Shown piece after piece: positions 53,348 through 64,000 of a DNA stretch of 64,000 bases. Position 1 is the stretch's first letter; every line of letters starts with the position of its first letter. The position numbers were made by a program, and so were the translations under genes. Under the pieces are notes generated by a model. The model did not search any database and had not been told where the DNA came from. It saw only the letters and a list, made by a program, of their open reading frames with translations. This DNA is from Tatumella morbirosei (lineage in GTDB: Bacteria > Pseudomonadota > Gammaproteobacteria > Enterobacterales > Enterobacteriaceae), in assembly GCF_000757425.2 (NCBI RefSeq), contig NZ_JPKR02000003.1:1488001-1552000 (forward strand), in the 5' to 3' direction.

Positions 53348-54565
53348 TTAGCTTAATAACCGTATAAGTTCTTCTACGGCAGTATTCTGAGAGTATTTAT
53401 CCAACCTGAGGCGAAGTAGTTTTTTGTTACGCAGCGAATCTGATCGTAGATTAACGGGTAAATCACGGAGCACCGCGATTGCCCTGACCGCCATATTCTC
53501 ATTACGGTCTTCGAGAAGGAGTTTTCTTGCATAAGCATAGCTGGCAGAAAAATCCTTCACTTTGAATGCATTGATCATCAGTTCATAATCAATCCAGAAA
53601 TGATAGATATCATGGTTAACAAACAAGAAGTTGCCTTCCGGAATTTTCACTTTTTTAGCCATCAGGGCAAACTGATAAGCCAGATGATGCTTTTCGAGAT
53701 GATTATAAATTCTGGCTAAATGATAAAGACTTTCGGTACGTAGCGGATTTTCCTGAAAAGCCTCCAGTAAAAAAGGGATTGCTGCGGGAATATCAGCCAG
53801 ACGTTCGTACAACAGTCCGATGCGCATCAGACTATAATATTTCTCTTCGGAGAAACCTTGTTCGGTCAGACGCACTTTGTACCAATGCAGTGCATTTCGA
53901 TACAGCTGTTGGCGATTATCTTCATCATACAATGCGGCATCATGGTATGACTGCGCACAGTAAAACGCATATCGGGGCTGTAAATCCGGGTCAGCAGCCT
54001 TTTGGTAAGCCGCCTGGAGAACTGCCGCATCACGCAGGTATTTATCTTTTTCCTGACTCCGGGCACCTTTGCGCCCTGAGATTACTCTGTAGTTTCCACA
54101 GAGTGTTCCGGTATCTTTTACAGGATCTTCAATAAACTCATGCAGCACTCCGCGCCATTTAAATCGCGGGTCATTTTTTATCAGTAATTTTCGCAGGTAA
54201 TATGTGGTTTTACTTTCATCACACATATTCATAAAGTAGCTATGATGAGTCAGATCTTTATGGTTGACCTCTCCTTCAAAAAAATCGTCTGCATCGAAAA
54301 ACAACACATAATCTGATTTCCCATGACAACGCTGTAATGCAAGGTTCCTGTTATGGGCAAAATCCACCCACTCATCCTGGTAAAGTTCCCCTTCAATTCC
54401 GGCTTCAGCAAAAAAATGGCGAATAATATCACAGGTATTATCAGAAGAACCGGTGTCAGATATCACCCAGCAGGATATCGGCATATGCTGAACAATATTT
54501 TGCAGGGTCGCGGCAATAATAGCTGATTCATTTTTAACTATCATATTAAGGCAGATACTGCTCAT
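53348..54565 (-). CDS. Family-2 glycosyltransferase with C-terminal TPR-like helices
   Basis: A cytosolic GT-A glycosyltransferase of 405 residues. The start at 54565 (MSSICLNMIVKNESAII) has GGAG five bases before; a 14-codon extension is rejected. The N-terminal half has the GT2 pattern MIVKNES (residues 8-14), ISDTGSSDNT (35-44), WVDFAHNRN (66-74) and the metal-binding DADD (91-94). The C-terminal half (about 200-400) is helical with TPR-like periodicity (SLYHLARIYNHLEKHHLAY). The fold resembles SunS/SgtA-type protein glycosyltransferases. It has no signal or membrane segment, so it would act on a protein before export. It converges with the collagen-like autotransporter, its likely acceptor; that link is inference. 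Confidence 0.85.
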   Translation of the reverse strand: MSSICLNMIVKNESAIIAATLQNIVQHMPISCWVISDTGSSDNTCDIIRHFFAEAGIEGELYQDEWVDFAHNRNLALQRCHGKSDYVLFFDADDFFEGEVNHKDLTHHSYFMNMCDESKTTYYLRKLLIKNDPRFKWRGVLHEFIEDPVKDTGTLCGNYRVISGRKGARSQEKDKYLRDAAVLQAAYQKAADPDLQPRYAFYCAQSYHDAALYDEDNRQQLYRNALHWYKVRLTEQGFSEEKYYSLMRIGLLYERLADIPAAIPFLLEAFQENPLRTESLYHLARIYNHLEKHHLAYQFALMAKKVKIPEGNFLFVNHDIYHFWIDYELMINAFKVKDFSASYAYARKLLLEDRNENMAVRAIAVLRDLPVNLRSDSLRNKKLLRLRLDKYSQNTAVEELIRLLS

Positions 54566-54611
54566 TCCGACTCCATATCGCTCAGTAATCAAAGGTTTTA
54601 AAACCATAAAT

Positions 54612-54633
54612 AACAGCCCCGGGAGGGGCTGTT
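54612..54633 (-). terminator. Terminator of kgtP
   Basis: A perfect 9-bp stem, AACAGCCCC with GGGGCTGTT around GGGA, lies just after kgtP on the minus strand and is followed by an A/T-rich run. It separates kgtP from the glycosyltransferase gene. Confidence 0.75.
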
Positions 54634-54643
54634 GATTGACTGG

Positions 54644-55957
54644 TTAAAGTTCAATGCCTTTATTTTTTCTGTGTAGCCCTAACGCTATCAGGAACGAAAT
54701 CACTCCCATCAAAGAAACATACCAGAAGAACGAACTTTCTGTCCCAACATCTTTCAGAGTTAACGCGACGTATTCTGCAGAACCACCAAAAATAGCGTTG
54801 GCTAAAGCATAGGGTAACCCAACACCTAACGCCCTGATTTCTGGTGGAAACATTTCTGCTTTAAGCACACCGCTTATCGCGGTATAAAAACTGGTAATCA
54901 ACAAAGCGACTACGATCAGAAGTAAGGTAAATGCGCTACTATTGCCTGGCATTTTCAATAATGTCAGCAAAGGAACGGTACATAACGTTACTCCGGCACC
55001 GAAAATTAACATCGATGCACGACGACCAATTTTATCTGAAAGCGCTCCAATGACCGGCTGAAGGAACATAAAGATAAGTAATGCACAAGTCATAATCAGA
55101 CTGGCTGATTTGACATTGAATCCCACAGTATTCACCAGGTACTTCTGCATATAAGTGGTGAAAGTATAAAAGCTAAGAGATCCACCGGCAGTAAATCCTA
55201 TGACCATCAGGAAAGGACGCCAGTGGTGAGTCAGCAGCCCTTTCAGACTGCCGGCATCTTTATGCTGACGAATTTTTGAATCGGATGTTTCATGCAGAGA
55301 ACGACGTAACCACACTGCAATAATGGCCAGTACTGCCCCAATGATAAAGGGAATTCTCCAGCCCCACGTCCGTAACTCCTGGTCAGACAAAATCTGCTGT
55401 AACACAACGACAGTTAACACTGCCAACAGTTGTCCACCAATCAGAGTGACATACTGGAACGAAGCATAAAAACCTTTACGCCCTTTGACCGCCACCTCAC
55501 TCATGTAAGTTGCGCTGGTACCATACTCACCTCCGACTGAGAGTCCCTGTAACATACGGGCCAACAGTAAAAGTGCGGGTGCAGCAACTCCAATTGAAGA
55601 ATATGAGGGCAGACAGGCAATGACAAAGGACCCAAAACACATCATACACACGGAGATCAGCATCGAATTTTTTCGGCCATAGCGGTCCGCTATGTAACCA
55701 AACAACCAGCCACCAATTGGCCGCATCAGGAATCCGGCGGCAAAAATACCCGCAGTCTTCAGTAACTGTGAAGTCGTATCACCGTCCGGGAAAAAGATAT
55801 GAGCAAAATATAATGAGAAGAATGAGTAGACATAGAAATCAAACCATTCGACAAGATTACCAGAGGAAGCACCGACGATAGCTTTTATGCGATGCATATT
55901 CGTCATAGGTTGTTGTGGATCTGCAGTAGCGGCCGCAGAGAGTTGACTCTTTATCAT
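54644..55957 (-). CDS. kgtP: 2-oxoglutarate:proton symporter KgtP
   Basis: An MFS metabolite:H+ symporter of 437 residues (E. coli 432) with 12 spans. [19 protein letters not shown] opens the first span, [13 protein letters not shown] and [14 protein letters not shown] are the conserved loops, and [10 protein letters not shown] is the second-half copy of the MFS motif. It imports 2-oxoglutarate. Its identity is supported by position: pssA and an rRNA operon flank it as in E. coli. Confidence 0.93.
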   Translation of the reverse strand: MIKSQLSAAATADPQQPMTNMHRIKAIVGASSGNLVEWFDFYVYSFFSLYFAHIFFPDGDTTSQLLKTAGIFAAGFLMRPIGGWLFGYIADRYGRKNSMLISVCMMCFGSFVIACLPSYSSIGVAAPALLLLARMLQGLSVGGEYGTSATYMSEVAVKGRKGFYASFQYVTLIGGQLLAVLTVVVLQQILSDQELRTWGWRIPFIIGAVLAIIAVWLRRSLHETSDSKIRQHKDAGSLKGLLTHHWRPFLMVIGFTAGGSLSFYTFTTYMQKYLVNTVGFNVKSASLIMTCALLIFMFLQPVIGALSDKIGRRASMLIFGAGVTLCTVPLLTLLKMPGNSSAFTLLLIVVALLITSFYTAISGVLKAEMFPPEIRALGVGLPYALANAIFGGSAEYVALTLKDVGTESSFFWYVSLMGVISFLIALGLHRKNKGIEL

Positions 55958-56453
55958 GAGTGGCCTTAGTCTTTTTTTAGATATTTATTGGTTCTCCAAG
56001 CATAAGTATCACAGGTTTAAAGTAAAGCTTATTTATCGTTTTTGTTATATTAAAGTTAAATTAAATTCACCCAAAGCATAAGATAAGAAGAATATTTATT
56101 TTTCCAGTTAAAAACGCGACAAGATAACTAAAATGCAATGATTTGATCTAAAAACATTAAAAAAAATAAAATAATCAACTAATTGATTGATTGCTTAACC
56201 CTGCCACTTGCTGACAAAACATTCCCCCTTAGATTATCAGAAAATATAGAATATCGAATATATTGCATAACTATCCAGGTTTAGGCTTTCGGCTCTTCTC
56301 AGTCCTGTTTATTCCAATGTTGTGACCAGATCCGACTGCAGAGTAATAGCAAACCATCCAGAAGATCTTCTTATGCCAACTGTTTGTATTTAAGTCTCTT
56401 TATTGTTGCCTGGTTCACGGGAGAAAGTATTACCATTGCTCTGGCACAAATGC
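55958..56453. other. AT-rich spacer between kgtP and the rRNA operon; no gene seen
   Basis: About 500 bases contain the kgtP promoter region and nothing else I can support. The part next to kgtP is very AT-rich; the part toward the rRNA operon has no recognisable motif. Confidence 0.5.
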
Positions 56454-56485
56454 AAAAAAGGCCATCCGTCAGGATGGCCTTTTTG
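56454..56485 (-). terminator. Distal terminator of the rRNA operon
   Basis: A 13-bp stem with loop GTCA (AAAAAGGCCATCC with GGATGGCCTTTTT) and a T-run on the minus strand. It is nearly identical to a second copy at 56681-56705. Confidence 0.9.
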
Positions 56486-56494
56486 TCTTATTGG

Positions 56495-56630
56495 ATGCCT
56501 GGCAGTTGACGGCTCACTGCGTGAACCGCCCTTCGGGCCGCTGTCGCAGACAGCGTTCAGAAGCTATGCTTCTGTCCTACTCTCGTATGGGGAGACCCCA
56601 TTCTGACACCGGCGCTGCGGCGTTTCACTG
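56495..56630 (-). pseudogene. Broken second 5S rRNA copy
   Basis: ATGCCTGGCAGTT at 56495-56507 equals the 3' end of the intact 5S gene. About 68 unrelated bases interrupt it (56508-56575). From 56576 the 5S sequence resumes (TACTCTCG, ATGGGGAGACCCCA, CGTTTCAC) with several substitutions and stops near 56630. The 5' third of 5S is missing. It follows the intact 5S and its terminator, so it arose by duplication of a 5S-terminator unit and then decayed. Confidence 0.75.
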
Positions 56631-56680
56631 TCTCTCCCACAGTTCCTGTCTGATGACTGCTTTTTCTGCACCACAAATGC

Positions 56681-56705
56681 AAAAAGGCCATCCGTCAGGA
56701 TGGCC
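56681..56705 (-). terminator. First terminator hairpin after 5S rRNA
   Basis: GGCCATCC and GGATGGCC around GTCA, with AAAAA on the left (a T-run on the minus strand). It directly follows the intact 5S gene. Confidence 0.85.
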
Positions 56706-56720
56706 TTCTCGTCTTATTGG

Positions 56721-56840
56721 ATGCCTGGCAGTTCCCTACTCTCGCATGGGGAGACCCCACACTACCATCGGCGCTACGGCGTTTCACTTCTGAGTTCGGC
56801 ATGGGGTCAGGTGGGACCACCGCGCTCTAGCCGCCAGGCA
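56721..56840 (-). rRNA. rrf: 5S ribosomal RNA
   Basis: 120 bases whose reverse complement runs from TGCCTGGCGG to CTGCCAGGCAT, nearly identical to E. coli 5S. The two ends pair as expected. It is the last functional gene of the leftward rRNA operon. Confidence 0.97.
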
Positions 56841-57103
56841 AATTCTGTGCTCGGAATGAATCTTTTATACAGATACTGCGTTACTTCCCTCGCGTTCCTC
56901 AGTCACATACTCTGTGTATGCTCCTTCAGACCGTCTCAGTCAGTGCCTTGTCTCTGCACAAAATCTTTCATTCCCGCTAATTCTTAAAACCGCTCTGCTC
57001 TTACGGATAACACTCATGTCCGCAGGACACTGCTAATTCTTAATTTAACTATCAGGAACTCGCTGAAAATCTTTGCGTCTCTGCAAAACGCCTCTGGCGT
57101 TGT

Positions 57104-60008
<2,905 letters not shown>

Positions 60009-60115
60009 TCACAACCCACAGACGTCTTGCAACGACTATGAATCGTAAAAGTTTTTGAGAGACTCTGAATAACTCGCGTTATTCATTGTTTTCAAATTTT
60101 CAGCTTGTTCCGGAT

Positions 60116-60127
60116 TGTTAAAGAGCA
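60116..60127 (-). promoter_or_regulatory. boxA antitermination element before 23S
   Basis: The minus strand reads TGCTCTTTAACA, the rrn boxA that recruits NusB/NusE for antitermination and RNase III processing, between tRNA-Ala and 23S. Confidence 0.8.
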
Positions 60128-60189
60128 ATATCTTAAACATGACTCGCAAGTCATCTTTAAGATAAATATTCAGTGAGCATACTGAATGA

Positions 60190-60265
60190 TGGTGGAGCTA
60201 AGCGGGATCGAACCGCTGACCTCCTGCGTGCAAGGCAGGCGCTCTCCCAGCTGAGCTATAGCCCC
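60190..60265 (-). tRNA. tRNA-Ala (anticodon TGC)
   Basis: 76 bases with encoded CCA. The reverse strand starts GGGGCTATAGCTCAGC and has TTGCACG in the anticodon loop (TGC). It lies in the 16S-23S spacer. Confidence 0.98.
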
Positions 60266-60383
60266 ATCGATGGGTAAACTTCTGATTACCTTAGTACCTT
60301 GAATTCTTTTTCAGACAAGGCATGGCTTCGCGACGCATAGTGTACTATGCGAGCCGGAGTCGTAACGCCGTATGAGAAAGAAT

Positions 60384-60460
<77 letters not shown>

Positions 60461-60534
60461 GCAGAAGATTACTGCTCTCTTTATTTTCTATCAGACAATC
60501 TGTTGTGGACACTTCGCCGGAGTGTATCTTCAGG

Positions 60535-62074
<1,540 letters not shown>

Positions 62075-62230
62075 AAAGTTTGATTTGCTTAAACGAGTTA
62101 AGCGATGCTCAAGTGTAAAACACTCATAATGAATTTCATTATGTGTTCACTCTTAATGACTTGATATTTTTTACGTCCGGAGACGTTTGATATCAATCCT
62201 GCGAGTGTCCACACAGATTGTCTGATAAAT

Positions 62231-62242
62231 TGTTAAAGAGCG
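62231..62242 (-). promoter_or_regulatory. boxA in the 16S leader
   Basis: The minus strand reads CGCTCTTTAACA, one base from the consensus TGCTCTTTAACA, about 160 bases before 16S. Confidence 0.75.
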
Positions 62243-62282
62243 TTGCAACTCAACCGCTTAGGTTGTCGCTGCGAGGTGGCGT

Positions 62283-62310
62283 ATATTACGCTTTTCACCT
62301 CAGGAGTCAA
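62283..62310 (-). promoter_or_regulatory. rrn P2 promoter
   Basis: On the minus strand TTGACT (62305-62310) and TAATAT (62283-62288) with a 16-base spacer, about 210 bases before 16S, placed as P2 of enterobacterial rrn operons. Confidence 0.75.
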
Positions 62311-62402
62311 CCACTATTTCGTGATTTTTTTCCTCCGGGCCGAATCACTTCAGTCCCTGTCACACCTTGGCGCATCGCGCTTTGCCGTGTCAGTGGGAGC
62401 GC

Positions 62403-62430
62403 ATTATAGGGAATGTTTTCAGGAGCGCAA
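62403..62430 (-). promoter_or_regulatory. rrn P1 promoter
   Basis: On the minus strand TTGCGC (62425-62430), 16 bases, TATAAT (62403-62408), then a GC-rich discriminator GCGCTCCCAC, the ppGpp/DksA-sensitive type. It lies 120 bases upstream of P2, and the AT-rich bases toward gmhB would serve as an UP element. Confidence 0.8.
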
Positions 62431-62491
62431 GTCCAATTCGGTATTTTTTTTCTGACTGCTGAAAGTTCATACAAAACTAACCAGTCTGGGG

Positions 62492-63058
62492 CTATTTTGC
62501 GGTGTTTTTAATCAATCCTGGCAGGTCTGCCAGGCTGTTTAGCACCACATCTGCTGCAGATTCACTATCCGCATTCAGAGGCTGACCACTGCGCACCAGT
62601 ATTTTATGCCCGACGCCTGCAGCCTGGGCAGCCAGCATATCTTCCCTCTTATCGCCTACCATATAAGAAGCGGCCATATCGATATTCAGCTGTTTCTGCC
62701 CTGACAGCAGCATACCGGGTTGTGGTTTACGACAATCACATTGTTGGGTGTATTCGGCAACCACACCTTCAGGATGATGTGGACAATAGTAGATACCATC
62801 CAGATCAACCCCCCTGTCCGCAAGAGACCAGTCCATCCACTCCGTCAGTTGCATAAACTGATCTTCGGTATATTTTCCACGTGCGATGCCAGACTGATTG
62901 GTCACAACCACCAGCGCATAGCCCATCTCTTTCAGTTCCTTCATTGCTTCAATAGCACCTTCAATAAACTGAAAGTCATCTATCTGATGAACAAAACCAT
63001 GATCTATATTAATTGTGCCATCACGGTCCAGGAAAATTGCCGGTATTTTGTTCGCCAC
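62492..63058 (-). CDS. gmhB: D-glycero-beta-D-manno-heptose-1,7-bisphosphate 7-phosphatase
   Basis: A HAD phosphatase that removes the 7-phosphate in ADP-heptose synthesis. It has 188 residues (E. coli 191). The nucleophile motif [10 protein letters not shown] (about residues 8-17), [11 protein letters not shown] and GDKREDM are the HAD motifs; CPHHPEG with CDCRKP bind zinc. Translation starts at GTG 63058, as in E. coli, with GAGG in front. It lies upstream of the rRNA operon and near divergent metN, as at E. coli rrnH. Confidence 0.96.
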   Translation of the reverse strand: MANKIPAIFLDRDGTINIDHGFVHQIDDFQFIEGAIEAMKELKEMGYALVVVTNQSGIARGKYTEDQFMQLTEWMDWSLADRGVDLDGIYYCPHHPEGVVAEYTQQCDCRKPQPGMLLSGQKQLNIDMAASYMVGDKREDMLAAQAAGVGHKILVRSGQPLNADSESAADVVLNSLADLPGLIKNTAK

Positions 63059-63577
63059 TCATTCACTCCTCTGTTTAACTCGCTGCATTATCGCATGATA
63101 GTTTGTGTAAGTGCATTAAAAGCCGGAGGGTCCGCTGCAACGTTCAGCTATCCTGAAGAGCAGTACCAGCTTTGGCCAGGCAATAACCCCTTAAAATGAG
63201 AGTGCTGTCTGTTTTCAAATTTCTTTCATTTATATGGCAAGGCCGCCCCGAGGGATGGGCATGAAGCTCTTACATCAATGTTTATTGATATTTATAGATA
63301 TATATCAATAAGATAATCAGAGATAAATTTCCCAAAGCAATCTTACTCCATACAATAACTGGCATAATGACCGCGAACAGAGAGCTGATTATTTACAGGT
63401 GAGCCTATATCGGTCGGAAAGACAACCACCAGACCAGTCTCTACCACTACTTATACCTGAGGGCAGGTCAGTGGCATTAAAAAAGCCTCCTTTACCTTGA
63501 GGAAAACCCGCCTGCCTTTTGACGCCGATCAGATAGCTATCAGATATGCTTAATGGCGATAAGACTTTCATTGATTT
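63059..63577. other. Intergenic region between gmhB and metN; no gene seen
   Basis: About 520 bases contain short frames only. The middle part is AT-rich. A 60-codon frame on the minus strand (63389-63571) has no ribosome binding site and no recognisable domain, so I do not call it. Confidence 0.5.
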
Positions 63578-63635
63578 AGACGTCTGGATGCCTTAACATC
63601 CACGCATTGACAGACATTGTCTCTGTATTTATGTC
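63578..63635 (+). promoter_or_regulatory. metN: MetJ operator and promoter of metN
   Basis: An exact met box AGACGTCT at 63578-63585 is followed directly by GGATGCCT (5 of 8). A sigma-70-like promoter, TTGACA at 63607-63612 and TATGTC at 63630-63635 with a 17-base spacer, lies just downstream, about 40 bases before the metN start. The arrangement fits MetJ-SAM repression. Confidence 0.7.
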
Positions 63636-63676
63636 TGATACCCACGGAATAATCTTACAAAACAACGATTAATTAG

Positions 63677-64000
63677 ATGATTAAATTAGAAAACATCAGC
63701 AAGGTCTTCAGGCAAGGCACTCAGACGATCACGGCGTTGTCCGATGTCAGTCTGCATGTTCCTGCCGGCCAGATTTACGGTGTTATCGGCTCATCAGGTG
63801 CCGGTAAAAGCACCCTTATTCGCTGTGTCAATTTACTGGAACGTCCGACCTCCGGGCGGGTTCTGGTCGATGGCCAGGAGCTGACAGCATTTTCAGAAAA
63901 GCAACTGACCCTCGCACGCCGGCAGATTGGCATGATCTTTCAGCACTTTAACCTGCTGAATTCACGTACCGTATTTGGCAATGTGGCTCTGCCGCTGGAA
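63677..64000 (+). CDS. metN: Methionine ABC transporter ATPase (C-terminus outside window)
   Basis: The ATPase of the MetNIQ high-affinity methionine importer. 108 codons are present; the gene runs off the right edge. [14 protein letters not shown] opens it, and the Walker A motif is GSSGAGKST (about residues 38-46). The sequence is nearly identical to E. coli MetN up to [10 protein letters not shown] MetJ operator lies upstream, consistent with the salvage genes at 11-17 kb. Confidence 0.97.
   Translation, partial: MIKLENISKVFRQGTQTITALSDVSLHVPAGQIYGVIGSSGAGKSTLIRCVNLLERPTSGRVLVDGQELTAFSEKQLTLARRQIGMIFQHFNLLNSRTVFGNVALPLE

Noticed and set aside
63389..63571. 60-codon frame on the minus strand between gmhB and metN
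   Set aside because: No ribosome binding site, no recognisable domain, and ordinary length for chance.

Overview
The window is chromosomal DNA of an enterobacterium (Enterobacterales). Most proteins align end to end, from memory, with Escherichia coli or Klebsiella orthologues, and many gene neighbourhoods are the enterobacterial ones (dinB/yafK/yafJ/gmhA/fadE; ygaC/ygaM/nrd/proVWX/mprA/emrAB; yfiF/trxC/tapT/patZ/pssA/kgtP). The mix of E. coli-like core genes with methionine-salvage and purine-catabolism clusters suggests an Erwiniaceae-type genus (Pantoea, Tatumella, Erwinia relatives), but the genus cannot be fixed from the sequence alone.

Layout. 1-11.3 kb: gpt (partial), pepD, an orphan sugar ABC transporter pair, dinB with a LexA box, yafK (dpaA), yafJ, gmhA, and fadE with a FadR site. 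11.3-17.0 kb: methionine salvage, with mtnK and mtnA divergent around a MetJ operator, mtnCD, and mtnE overlapping yafV (omega-amidase). No mtnB is present. 17.0-29.0 kb: a purine/allantoin nitrogen cluster. An eight-gene leftward operon (ABC transporter, ureidoglycine aminotransferase, allantoate amidohydrolase, uraD, uraH) starts from a textbook sigma-54 promoter with NtrC-like sites. Beside it lie an RpiR regulator, hpxWXYZ-like genes, and a PuuE-type allantoinase with its own sigma-54 promoter. 29.0-42.3 kb: speG, ygaC, ygaM, nrdIEF (nrdH is missing, tandem NrdR boxes present), the proU osmoprotectant transporter, and mprA-emrA-emrB. 42.3-48.8 kb: yfiF, trxC, tapT, patZ, pssA.

48.8-54.6 kb is the accessory region and the most unusual part. 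A 1273-residue type V autotransporter carries 96 uninterrupted Gly-X-Y (collagen-like) triplets, 93 of them with Thr in the Y position, between a beta-helix-like passenger and the outer-membrane barrel. A family-2 glycosyltransferase gene faces it across a shared terminator. The inferred system is a surface-displayed, possibly O-glycosylated collagen-like fibre with a dedicated glycosyltransferase. It sits between pssA and kgtP, where E. coli has yfiM, behind a long AT-rich leader with a Fur-box-like palindrome.

54.6-64 kb: kgtP, then a complete leftward rRNA operon (16S, tRNA-Ile, tRNA-Ala, 23S, 5S, and a second broken 5S copy), gmhB, and the start of metN with a MetJ box. The flanks of the rRNA operon (kgtP on one side, gmhB/metN on the other) belong to two different rrn loci in E. 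coli, which points to recombination between rrn operons.
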